Below, in pieces: positions 23,904 to 37,300 of a stretch of 64,000 nucleotides of DNA. The stretch spans positions 61,237,636-61,301,635 of the forward strand of contig NC_133658.1 in the NCBI RefSeq assembly GCF_037893015.1, written 5' to 3'. A program made the translations under genes and the position numbers. The stretch's first letter is position 1. Each line of letters begins with the position of its first letter. The notes under the pieces were generated by a model. It did no database searches, was not told where the DNA came from, and worked only from the letters and a program-made list of their open reading frames with translations. The DNA comes from Macrotis lagotis (Eukaryota > Chordata > Mammalia > Peramelemorphia > Peramelidae).

Positions 23904-26900
23904 TTAGATTCTTAACTCTCCAAGCAATGGCCTTCCCACTCACCAGGTTGCAGAAATATTTCAACAATCTTTCCATTAAAATCTATGCTCAGTACTGTCT
24001 GTGGCCCCTACTGGCTCATAGAGGGATTGGGGGTCTCAGGGTCCTTCTTAGCCCAATAACTGTGGAAGCCCTGGACACATGACAACATGGGGCAGGGCAA
24101 TAAGGGGAAAATGGGGGCTCTTCTTTGGGATATCTGACAATCCCTCTGAATTTGTGTATTCTCTGTTATGAGGTCCTGAGCTTTTCACACAGAGTATAAT
24201 GTGGTGAAACCAAATTAATTCCTGTTATAACAAGATCTACTCCATCTATTTTTGCCTACCATTTGTCAGCATTTAACAGATTATATTTTGGTCGTGGCTG
24301 CCAGAATTACTTTCCCATAAAAGCAGCATTTCTTATGTAAGGTTTAAAAAGGATAGTGCCCCATTAACTTCATTCCATTAAAAAAAAAAGAGCTTTCAGG
24401 GACTGAAAGGCCCAGAGATCCAAGAGTTTGTCACTTCACCTCAGCATCACCAGGTCAGAGCACAGTCCATGTCAGTAATAATTTGAAAAGCATTTTGTTC
24501 TCTTCCCACCTGGGACTAATTCCTCAACTCTTGAATTTATTTTGGTAACTCTTATCGAGCAATTGTCTATGGTTCTTAATACCTCACTCCAACCCTGACC
24601 TGCCATATTTATTTAACAAACATTGATTAAATGCCTACTAGGTCCTAGAATACTGAGATACAAGCAAAATTGTCCCTGCCCTCAAAAAGTTTACAGTTTA
24701 ATTAAGGAGAAATAATAGTTCTGCATTCCTAGAATTCCTTTTCACTGCCAACTCCTCTAGAAAATTTAAAATGATTATGCAAAAACATTAAACTTTCACC
24801 TGATTATTTTAAGCACTTCATATTATGTTTTACTTATATTGTTTTATACAATATATACTATTACATTATTTTATATAATAGATAGCTTGAAAGAGAGAAA
24901 GAGAGATAGTTTTACTTCCACTAAGAACCAATAATTCTTAGTTATTATTACCAAGATCAGTAATTAAGATTTTTAAGTTAACTTCAAAAGCAATACATTT
25001 AACTTCCCTTTTGAGGCAGACCCAAGAAGACTTGGGTGATACTGGTTTTTATCTCAAACTTCTTTATGCATTTAGAAAGTATGTACTCCCACAAACAAAA
25101 CATTAAAAAATGCCTTTCTGATATTTTACTTTAAAAATTCTTCAGACCCAAAGAAGGCAGGTATGGGTCTTCCTTAAGTATCCCTTATGAATTCTTCCTC
25201 TAGCCTGTTAGGGATGATCAGAAGGTTGGCCCAGAGAGAGAAGATCATGATAGAAAGGGTCTGGACACTTTCAACCTTAACCAGGTTCAAGTTGGCATTG
25301 GTTCCAAATTTGGAAGACTTACTGCCTCCTAGGACCGTCTTCTCAATGACAGATCCTTGAAGAATATCCTTTTTTGGCATCAAACCACTCTAAGCTTCCA
25401 TTTTCACAGAATCCCAGAATTGGAAAGGATTTCTTGAAGTTATCTTGTCCAACTTGTATCTGAACAGGAAACTCTTTGATAGGAAATGAGTGCTTACTCA
25501 GCCTCCACTTGAAGCCCTCCAGGGATGGGGAACTTGTGATCCTTGATGGCAGCCCATTCTTCAGCTTCATTTGAAGTTAGAATCTATCTCTCAGCAATCT
25601 CCCCCCCTCTTTAATTCCTCCCTCTATCATTCTTGGTTCTGCCCTCTAAGGCCAAGCAAAAGATACCTAATCCTTCTTCCACATGACACCCTTCAAAAAC
25701 TTGAAGAGAACAGTCATCTCTTTACTACATAAGCATCCCCAGTTTCTATAGCTGAGCATAATATCCCAGATGTGGTCCAACCAGGGCAGAAGACAAACCT
25801 ATTCCCTCTCTCCTTTCTGGATAGTTTCTCTCCATAAATGCAACCTAAGTTCACAATAGCTCTTCTGGCTGTTATGACAATGATTGATCTTGATTTTGCA
25901 AGTCCAGTGAAATTCTAACCATGCTTCCACCATCTTGTATCTGTGCAGATATTTTATAACCCAGGAGTAGACCTTTTCATTCACTTCCATCAGGTATCAA
26001 TCCCAGCTTTGTGTCACGTGAAAATTTAATGAGGGCCTGCACTAGGATAGAGGCAATGGGAACAGAATCAAGGAAATGTAAGGTACATTTGAAGGATAAA
26101 ACTCACAGGACTTGATAATTGTTTAGATTTGAGATCATGAGAAGAAACATCTACCTGAGGGGTAGGGGGAAATGATAAGTTTATTTATGGACATGATGCA
26201 TTTAAAGTAGCCTGAGGTTATTAGGGGGAAGGCCTCAAAGCAGTTGGAGATATGAGTGAAGAAATCAGATTAGGAGATAGAAATTTGGGAGTCATTTACA
26301 TAGATGTGATAGTCAAGGGGTAAAAGTGAATGTAATTGCCAAGGGAGAAGAAAGGAGACTCAATCCATCATCAACAAATATTTATTAAATACTCATTACA
26401 TGGTAGGCACTATGCTAAGTCTTGAGGATTCAAAGAAAAAGTACAATGCCCCCTGCCCTCATGAAGCATACATTCTTATGGGAAAGTCAACATGTACATA
26501 AATAATTGCATACAAAATATATGAAGAGTAGATGGAAGATGATACAAGATGGGAAGGAACTAGCATCTAGGAAAAGGTCTCCTGCAGAAAGTAGCATTTG
26601 AACTGACCCTCAAAGAAAGTCAGTTATTCTAAGAGATGAACCTGAGGAGAGAAAGCACAGGCACAGAGATGGGAGATGGAACACCATGAGTGAGGACCAC
26701 CAAATAAACCAATATGGTGGGTCCACATGTATGGAGAGAAGTAATATGCAAGAGGACTGAAAAGACAAAAGGGCCAGACTGAAAAGAACTTTAAATATCA
26801 ACATTAGAGTTTACCTGATCTCTGAGATAAAAAGGAGTCAGTGAAGTTTTCTGGGGGACAAGGTAGGAGAAAGATGAAAATGGAAGTTGCTATCGGTTGC

Positions 26901-28316
26901 AAAATCTAGTGTTTCTTTCTTCTTCATCTCTCATCTCTTTTTTCTGCTAAGCAGACTTCAAATACCTTCTACTTCTAGATTTTCTCTTCTTATCAGGGTC
27001 TTCTGCAGCCACCCATGCTCACTGGTCGCCTGGAAGAAAGAGACTCTTTCCTATTTATCCCCCACAGTGTCTGGTCATGGACACCAGGCTACCTAACTTT
27101 GTCCTTTCCTTTTTTGGAATATGGCTTTGAGAGTTTATAAATGCTACCCTATTCCCATTTGTCCTATTCAGTTGGCTTAAAGTACACAGAACAATTGTTA
27201 AGACTAAGTAGTCTTGGGCAGCTAGGTGGCGTAGTGGATAAAGCACCAGCCTTGGAGTCAGGAGTACCTGGGTTCAAATCTGGTCTCAGACACTTAATAA
27301 TTACCTAGCTGTGTGGCCTTGGGCAAGCCACTTAACCCCATTTGCCTTGCAAAAACCTAAAACAAAACAAAACAAAACAAAAAAAAGACTAGTCTTGCCC
27401 TTTGGTCGAGCCAAGATCCTTCACTATGGTACTCAGTTTAGTCTCTCCAATGGCCATATGGCCTCAATAACAGGTCACAAAACTCTTTCCCTGGAACTTG
27501 TTATCAAATGAAAACTCCCTCTCTCATCCTGTTCAAGGGTCAAGCCCCTTTTGGAACTTCCCAACCTCAACTCACACAGAGCAGAGATTTTTGACATTCA
27601 TGCATATCCTGAGCCAAATAAATGGTCAACCTTATACTACTAGTGCTATTTATTTCCCCTGAGTTCTTTTTGATGGTTCATTCATCAGTTGAATACCCAA
27701 AAGAGTGGTCTTCATCTGCCATAATCCTCGTTTTTCCAAGAAAAGGAAAGTGTATTCACTATGCTGCCACCAAGCTGATTCAAAAAAAAATAGCAAAGGC
27801 AGAGAAGATTTTTATATAAGCTAGCATCTATTCTAGTTATTAATAGAATATTCTGCACAAAATAGGCACTCAATAATGATTGTCAACTTAAATCCATCTA
27901 AACATCAAAATATCAAATATTTCCTAAAAGTATAGTTGGAATGAGATAATTCCCAAAAGGAGATTTTATTGCACCTAAGTCTTAAATTCCATTCAAAATG
28001 CCCTCATACTTGCTGTGAAATTGGACTTACCATACACTCAGAACAGAATGTACATAAGCAGTTGACACCATACCTACTCATTAGTGCCCTGAATGGTCTT
28101 TAGGATCTATTTAATTTTGGTCCTTAGTACTGTCTGTGATCAGCTTGGTGGGTGAATGGTTAAGCATGGATGCTCCATAAAGGAGGTGCTGCTGTACTTG
28201 AGTTTTCACTAGAATTGACCTTTCTGTGGAAAATCTAATAGAAAAGTAATCCTGTAGAGGAAGAGGGCAGGTGTAGATTGCATCCCAACTAGAAGACATA
28301 GAGTCAATTGTAAGGT

Positions 28317-28367
<51 letters not shown>

Positions 28368-31300
28368 ATGTGTGTGTGTGTGTGTGTGTAGAATGGCCTA
28401 AGAGGGTGCATGCTGCATAAATTATGGAACTGACCCTCTTGTAACATTATGAAACCCTAGTCGGGAAATCTATGTTGGATCATTATTAACCTTGCTCCTC
28501 CCCTCATCTGGGCAATCTCAGAGAACCTCTGAAACATTACCCTCTTCCAGGGATTCCACTTGATAGGAAATATCAGTCACTTTCCACAAGCTGATTTACC
28601 AGTCGGGACCCATCAGAGGGTAAATGTGGGCATTCTCAGCTGGTGCATATCACACCCTGCCCATTGTCTCCTATGTAGGTCTTGTCCATGTTTCTCTACA
28701 AATTAACCACAGGAGAACTACCCAGCCAAAAGTTTTATCCTCGGATTTAAAAAAACCCTCCTTCAGTGATAACATTCAAAATATGAGCCTGTCCAATGAT
28801 AATTCCATTTACTGCCCTGTCTTTGATATTGGTTTCTATTGAAATTTGCAGTTCTCTCTAATTAACTATTGGAAGTTCAGTCATTATCAAAAACTAGGCT
28901 GTGGAACCCAAATGTGTTTTTAAAGAGATGCTCTATTGTTGGGATCAGTTCACCCTCCCATGACTAGAACATTCCAAAATTAAGGTTATTTTGGGACTGT
29001 GAAGCTCTATCACTTGTAAGCAAATCTCTTATTGACCTGTCAATGAGAAGGCATGCCATGCTGTACACGTGGCGCATGAAGGGCACCTGAAATTTTGGTT
29101 TAGTTCAAACTAATCTGTCACTAAAAGTTCAGCTCATAAGAAATCTTGCACAGACCAAATACTATTAATAGAAAGTGTCACCAGCTTAAAAGCAGTCATT
29201 TAGGGGCTCAATTTAATGTAACAAATACTGGCTAGCAATGCAAGGCACTGGGCTGGAAGCTAGGGAGATGGGTAAAATAAGGTGAGGGCTGTCCTAAAGG
29301 AACTTATAATCTAACTGGAGAAATTTGGTGGAGGGTTGGATGTGAGAAAGGCCAAGAAAATGAGGCCAAGAGCAAAATATCCATACCAGACATGCGCAGC
29401 CACCTGAGTAAAGGTGCTGAGATAAAAGAAGGTATGTCAGGAATGACATGGTCCCTCCCGAAATCCACTAAAATCCCACAGTTTTAGGACCGCAAGGACA
29501 ACAATAACTAGGGATTTCCACTAGAATTCTTAGAATTGGGATACCTAGGAGGCGCAGTGGCTAGAGCACCAGCCCTGGAGTCAGAAGGATTTGAGTTCAA
29601 ATTTGACCTCAGCCACTTAATAATTGCCTAGCTGTGTGGCCTTGGGCAAGTCACTTAACTAACCCCATTGCTTGAAATAAGTAAAAAAAAAAAAATTTAA
29701 AAAGAATTTCAAATAAAAGAATTCTTAGAATCAGAGGATTTTAACATAAAGTATTTAAATTAGATTACTAAATAAAGAAAAGAGAATGGGAGGTAGGAAG
29801 GAAAGGCCACTAGGGTTAACAGTCCTTCTAGGTGTTTGGCTGTGAAGAAGAGGAAAGGTACAGGATAATTTCTTTAAGGGGAATGGCAGGGTCTGCTGAA
29901 AGGTTACTAAGGATGGAAAAGATCTGAGAAAGTTTATAACAGCAGGAAAGGCATCAATAGAAAGGAAATCTAGATATTGGGGGACCCTGGGCAAGTCACT
30001 TAACCCCATTGCCTTGCCAAAAAAACTAAAAAAGTAAAAATAAAGAGCAAAATACTGTTTTAAAGCAGGGAAGGGCAGCTAGGTGGCACAGTGAATAGAG
30101 CACTGGCCCTGGAGTCAGGAGGACCTGAGTTCAAATCCAGCTTCAGACACTTAAAAATTACCTAGCCGTGTAACCCTGGGCAAATCACTTAACCCTACTG
30201 CCTTGCCAAAAAAATCTAAAAAATAAATAAAAATAAAGAGCAAAATATTGTTTAAAAAAAGAAAAGAGGGGTGGCTAGGTGATGCAGTGGATAGAGCACT
30301 GGCCTTGTAGTCAGGAGTACCTGAGTTCAAATCCAGCCTCGGACACTTAATAATTACCTAGCCATGTGGCCTTGGGCAAGCCACTTAACTCCATTGCTTA
30401 AAGGCCCAAGCTCCTAGAGCAGAGGAAGGAGTATTCCCATATTGGCTTCCTTCATATCTCAGATAAAATCCTGCCTTCTGAAATGCACTAGCATCAAGGA
30501 AACTCCAAATTGAGCTCAAGGAGGAAAGAAGAGAAGATGATGGAGAGAGGGATTTGAGGTGTTGAATCAGGAAGAAAGGGTAGCACAACAATGATTTTGT
30601 AAGACATTCTAAGCTTATCTGTGGTATTGTGTGTTATATTTATTTAATTGAAGAGGAAAAATGATGTCTCATTTAAGCTTTCAGTCCTCCCCCCCCTTAC
30701 TCAGCACAGGACTCTGCATATTGTGGGTTAATGAATGTTTGTTAAATGTAAAAAAAAAACAAACAGATTTTGTAGCTGTATTTTGGTAAAAGTTTTGCAT
30801 TAAACTGATTCAATCTGATAATTTCTAATGGAACTCATAATTGTGATCATTAGCTTTTATTTAATTATGTTTTCTATTCATGATGGAAAATATGATCTCC
30901 TTTGTCATATGAAGATATTGAAATTTATTTTCATAACCCAGCACTTCTCCCATTATATTTGATGTAAGGGCAGAGAATTACTTCTCCACTGAGGGAGGAT
31001 CCTTAAACCATGGAAGAAAATCCATAACATTAAATTTAAAAAATCATTTTTATTGTATTTTTTAGAGGAAGACAGCTTTAGAGAGATAAAAATATGAAAA
31101 CAATTAGCTCATTTACTTTTTAAATACAAAACAATGAACATATGCCTTTCAATTAACAGAATGATCACCTATATAATATGTAATATGATGATAGTCAATT
31201 AACCAAAAGAGATGGATATAGAAGGTAGAAAAGAGCCAGAAGGAAGGCAGACCTCCACAAAGAAAGGGAACGCAATACCTAGAACTATTAGAGAAACTTT

Positions 31301-34300
31301 GGTGAAGCAATATCTCCATCTTGTGGTCTTTCAGGTCCTACTGCAAAGTATTTAAAAAAAAAAAAAAAAAACATTGCAGAACTAAAGACAAAAGCGTATG
31401 GTATTCCCATGGCCCAGAGAATTAAGCTGAAGATCCATTTTGGCCTTCAAACCAGAGCTTCCCCACTCTGGAGTTTCAGGGTAAACTGTTCATGCATGTT
31501 CCCCCATGTCAGTTCCTAATGTGTGTCCCTCATCTGTGTTTGCATTAAAGAAGGATGAGGAGCAAGGACTGACAAAGGGTGGGTGTAGATGAAAGCAAAA
31601 CCATGTTGGGAAAAAGAGACCACATTCACATAGTTTCAGAAGCATTCTTTTGCAGCTGGGAGAAAATTAGGAAGATTAGCAAAACAATCTTAAGCAAATC
31701 ACTTACAATTTGACTAGTGTGCAAGATAGCCAATTATCATCTATGGTGTGGATGGAAAATTTCTTGTAATATTTGCAAACTGAATCCCAAATAAACTGAT
31801 GCAAATTCTGTCATAACTGAAATTCAGTCTCTCCAACCATGCTGACATCTGGCAGTCAAGTCAACAAGCATTTATTTATTAAAATGCCCTACTACGTGCC
31901 AAGCATAAGAGGATACAAATAAAGACAAAAACCAGTGCCTGCCCCTAAAGCAGTTCCCCATGTTGTGGAGGAGACAACTTTCAAACAATTCTGCACAAAC
32001 AAAATAGAATCTGGAAAAACTGGGGCAAACTCAGAAGGAAGGCACTAGCATCAAGGAGGACCAGGAGAGGCTTCTTCCAGAAGATAGGATTTTATCTGAG
32101 ACATGAAGGAAACTAAGAAAACCAGGAGGAGGTGAGAAAGGAGGGCATTCCAGGCAGAAGGTGGGGCAAGAGGGACAAATGGCTGGAGTCAGTCTTGTGC
32201 AAGGAAGGGGGTTAAGACTATCCAAAAGATAGGAAGGTGACAGGCTAGGAAGGGCTCCTTCCAATGGACTTAAACTACTGACCTCATTCTGCCTGCACTT
32301 ATGCATGGGTGGGGTATCATTTTCTTATACACTCAAAACCCCTTAGTTCTCTTCTTCAAGGAGAATTTCTTTGAGAGGAAAATTCCAAGGAGAAGGTGTC
32401 AAGAATTAGAAGGAGAGGACGGCTAGGTAGCGTAGTGGATAAAGCACGGGCCCTGGAGTCAGGAGTACCTGGGTTCAAATCCGACCTCAGACACATGATA
32501 ATGACCTAGCTGTGTGGCCTTGGGCAAGCCACTTAACCCCATTGCCTTGCAAAAACCTAAAAAAAAAAAAAAAGACTCCATTTGTGAGGAGATGGAGCAA
32601 AGACAATAGTTTGGATGGAAAGGATCCAGGAGTTTTCATGTTCTACAAGGTCAATAAGTCAATGGGTGTAACACAGCAACCAAAAAACAAAAACAAAAGC
32701 TATCTTTGATTTTCTTAGAAAGAGCATGATGACCAGATCAAAAGGTCTGTCCATCCTCTCCTTTGGTCAGACCATATCTGGAGCATCATGTTCAGTTCTG
32801 TGTACCACATTTTAGGAAGGAAATCAATAGATGGAGAGTATCCAAAGCAACCAAGATGTTGAGGAGAGAAGTGATGCCATGTTCACTGAAGAAATGAAGA
32901 AACTGGGAGGAAACCTGGTCTGAGGAAGAGTAAGGGACCATAATAGCTACCTTCAACTATCTGAAGGATCAGAATGTGGGAAAAGGCTTATTTTGTTTGG
33001 CCTCGGGAGAAAGAATTAGGATTATTGCATAGAAGGCAGATTTAGGTTCTAATTAATAGAGTGGTTCAAAAGTAGAACAGACCATCTCAGGAAGTAGTGA
33101 GTTTCTCATCACTTGAGGTTTTCAATTATAGATTAGATGACCATTTGTCAGAAATATAGAGGCAATTGATGTATCAAACAGGCATTTTATTAGTGGACTT
33201 TTCATCTCTAAGTAATACATTTTCAGATATTTTTAGTCTACCCTGGCCTTTGGGATCTATTAATGAGATATTCCCACTTTGTGCAGTGGGTATTGGGGAC
33301 CAGAGGGAAAAATTGTTACCACTGACTCTTTACTTCTCCCCATACACCCAAACAAATCTAGTTAGAAATATCTCATGGTTTCTGCTGGTCTGTCAATTTA
33401 ACAATTCTACACTGAATATCTATGACCCAGGAAATAATCTGGCAACTCACTGTTCCCACCATCTAATTAATTATGTCCACTTCCCCTTCTTTTCTTCTCA
33501 GGTACAAGTGGGAAGTACACCTCAGGACCAAAGAATCGTGGGATATATTTCCTGCACCCACTTGCAAGCTGAAGGAGGTATGGAATTACCTATTCCTTAA
33601 TTTTTAGGTTTGGAATGAAGGTCACATTTTACTGAATAGAAATAAAAGATTACCCTTACCTGTTTGCACCGGGAATAAAAGCAAAATAACTCATGCACTC
33701 ACACACACAAAAATAGCCCTGAAAAATACCCTCCCACCTTGTTGGAAGTAAGAGAATTGTACCTTGACATGCAGTCAACTCCTCCCGGCCCCCACCTAAT
33801 CAGAACATGGGCAAAGCAGGAGGTTGTCTCAAACTGCAAAGATCCTGGGAGTGCCTCCATTATCAGAGTAACTCCCTAAAAGCTCTGCACTCCAAAGAAC
33901 AAGGCAGACAAGGAAGCTTTCACTTCCCACGCAGTCTGCCCATTGTTCCAGGAGAGACAGCTGTCACGATTCAGAGGTTCCCCAGCAAATGTTGCTCTTC
34001 TTGGAGAAAGCAGAATGTGCTGAGATTCAGTGATACAGGCATGGAGGCATATGGTCTATGGGCACAGTGACACTGGGAGTATGGTAGATGATCTTCCAGC
34101 CAAAAGTCTATGGAGAAAAGGGATAGAGCTGAAAGAGTCAACCAGGGAATTTGTATTTCCAGGCCTAAGGCAGGAACCATGAAATGTATCTTCTACACAT
34201 CTGTCCCCATTCTTAGTAAAGGCAAGCCTCACTTTCTCCTTGGTTTCCCTACAAGAAGCCATGAATTGATCCTTGCTTCAATATAACACAACACAACCCA

Positions 34301-37300
34301 GAGGAAGAGTGTCTGGCCATAGGCCTCTCTTCACCCCAGAACTTAAAGATCAAAGATGGCATCTAGGAAACTTCATGTCAGAGAGACCTTCTAGATTCAC
34401 TGACTTAAGGCTGGGAGGGTCTTTAAAAGTCATCATTTTGCAGATGAAGTCCAAGAAGGATGAAGTCACACAGGTAGCAAACAACAGGTTTTCTGAATCC
34501 TGCCTCTTATAGGATTTATCTCATCTTTCCCAAGCCCAAGAGAGAATAGAAAGAACTCTCATTTCTTCCAGAGCCTCACCCTTCCCACTAACCAATTCCT
34601 CCACAAAATCATAGAATCTTTAAGATGGAAAGAACTTCAGTCTAGTCTTTCTCCAGATGTGATCTGACGAAGGCTGAGAACAAGAATGTTCTAAGCATCC
34701 TCAATCCAGACACCCTATTGCTAGGGGGCAACAAGGTAGCACAATGGATAGAGCACTGGTCCTGGAGACAGAAACCCTATTTCTAGTAAACTTAAGATCA
34801 CATTAGCTTTTTCGACTGCTCTCCTATCCATTCAACTTTTAGTCTAATAAATCCCCAGGTCTTCTTCATATGAACTGTATTCTAGTCTCTCCTTAATGAA
34901 GGAGAGTTGTTGTATAGTTTGGTTGTATACTTGACTGTTTGAGTGACAGCACATTTACAAATATCCTATTTGTTTAAACCTGACATTCTAGCCTAGGAAG
35001 CTCTGCAATACAGATTCTGTCTTCCCACAAAATCCTTTCTTAGCTGCATCTACAAAAAAGCTATGATTTCGTTGGCCTGGAAATTCCTAGTATGGTCATT
35101 CCTTCCACCAACACAGATTACAAACCATCTATGACTTAGTAGATAAATCCTAGGGAGTCGTCTGGAATGCCAAGAGGTTAAGTGGTTTGCCCAGGGTCAC
35201 ACAGCTACAAAGTCTCAGGCCTACTATTGGACCTAGGTCTTGCTGACTCCACTGCAACCCTCTGTCCACGATAGCATGGAATCTCTACTTTCATGTCATC
35301 CACAAATTTGATAACCATGATGTATATTTGTCATTGATTAAGGTGTTGTACAGAATAAGGCCCCAAATAAGCATGTCCCATCCCCATAGCTCCCTTACTG
35401 AGGATTAACCCTGTGGTCACCAGGTGGGTTTCCTAAATGAAGGTGGCTATCAGTGGTGAGAAAGCCCATGGTTCCTGCCACCTGCGCAACTCAACAGCCC
35501 CTGTTTCTGGAGAGAAAACTAAGAGGGAAGTGAATTTCCTAGAGAATGGGGAAAAAAAACCCTACTAACAGACACACGATTGAGAAAGTCTCTAAATCTA
35601 TCTCAGAGAAATAGTATAAAAGAATATTTATTTATGTATGAATGTTACCCTAAATCTCAGGAAAGTCCATATGTTTCTCCTTTCCTCTCTCAATTCACAT
35701 TATTAAGCTAAAAGAAAATTTAAATTCATGGATTCTTAATGATTTGTCATAGATTCCTTTGGCAGCCTATGGACCTCTTCATGGAATATTATTTTGTTCT
35801 CTTCATTTGTAATTGAAAGAAATGATAAAATTCAGTTAAACACCAGCAATAATAAAGATGTGATTTTTCCCATCCTTGTTTATAGATCCCCTGAAATCTA
35901 TCTATGAGCTCCTTGTGGTTCTTTGAACCCTCAGTTAAGGACACTTGGTTTAATACAATGCTCTCACTTTTATAGATCAGGAAACCGGGGCCCAAAATTT
36001 AAAAGTCCAATTTCTGCGGTGCTTTGCAATTCCCAAAGTACTGTCCACATAATAACCCTGCTAAATAGCACAAGAATTATTATCCCCACTTTACAAAGAA
36101 GAGAAAACTGACTCCAGAGAAGTTAAATGACTTGCCTAAGGCCACAAAGCTAGCTAATTAGCATGAAGCAAGTGAAGATAGTGAATATATTGGAAGACAG
36201 AATCAGCATCCCAAAAGAATCAGGCATTCTAAATCTTACAATAAGGCCAATATACCATGCTCCTCTCCTGCATTCTTGCCTTAAATTTCTCCATTTAAAA
36301 ATTTTAATTTTTAGAATTGTTTAGATGTGTCCAGAAGGTAATCAAAAAAAAAAACCAAAGATCACTTATATCTATGTAATAATTATATAAACAGTTATAA
36401 AGATAAATTTCACAGGATTTCACTCTCAAAAGAAAAATCCCCATTATACAGGAAAACAGAGGACCAAAGATGGAAATCATCCTCTGCTATATACTACCTA
36501 AAAGTTAGGCCCTTTCCATCTAAGTCCATTCTAAGTCCTTTGGCCCAGTAACAAATGCCACTATGATGGGTAATGGGCTGGAGTGGCCTTGCTCTTTGGA
36601 GCTTGGTGGAAGAGTCCTTGCTCAGAGGGAGCCTGCTAAAAGAACCAGCAGCTGGAGTTGGTCCAAATTCTTGGCCTGGTTTCTGGCTGCCAATTGTAGC
36701 ATAAATTGTTAGCAAGCTTATGTTCTGTTTAAAAATATTGTTTGCTCTGTTTAAAAATATTTCCACTACTTCAGCTACTACTCTATCCAAAGCCAAATAT
36801 GTGCTGGTCTTTGTTTGGGGGAAATTATACACTCAGAGACAGCTTTCAGTTTAATGTGTAGGTGAGTTAAATGAACTATGGTAAAGTCCCTACAGTAAAA
36901 CATAGGTCGACATAGTCTTGGCTTGGGCTGCTTGGGAAGATAACAGGCTTGTCATTTTTTTTTCCAGTGAATTTTGTTCTCAAAATCATTACTCACTCTG
37001 AAGTACTCATGACTACTAAGGAACATGGGCAGGGAAGTCATTAATTTACTGTCAAAAACAAGGTTTTGAGCAGCTTCTAAAACATCACCAGTTTTGTAAA
37101 CCTGGACCTTGCCCAATTTGGGCAAGTCACAGACTTACTTCCAAAATTCATCTGTAGGCATCCTGGGATCTGGAGGGAGGGATGGCAGTACCTCTACCTT
37201 CCTAGAAGGTACAAGGAGCTTGCCCAGCACAGTACCACTGGGTCTTGGCATCAGAGGTGCCCTCCTGGAGGCAAGATTTTTATCAATTTATAAAGCCTAG

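Larger units (their letters stand above)
21227..33501 (+). other. SMPD3: SMPD3 intron between coding exons 1 and 2
   Basis: About 12.3 kb bounded by donor 'gtaaga' and acceptor 'ttttcttctcag'. It holds SINEs at 21.5, 22.6, 22.8, 27.2, 29.5-30.4 and 32.4 kb, MIR, CR1/L3 and L2 remnants, and CA/TG microsatellites near 23.85 and 28.3 kb. I see no coding exon. Confidence 0.9.

Noticed and set aside
36494-36832. 112-codon minus-strand open frame in an SMPD3 intron
   Set aside because: No recognisable domain, no splice context, and length within chance for this much intron.
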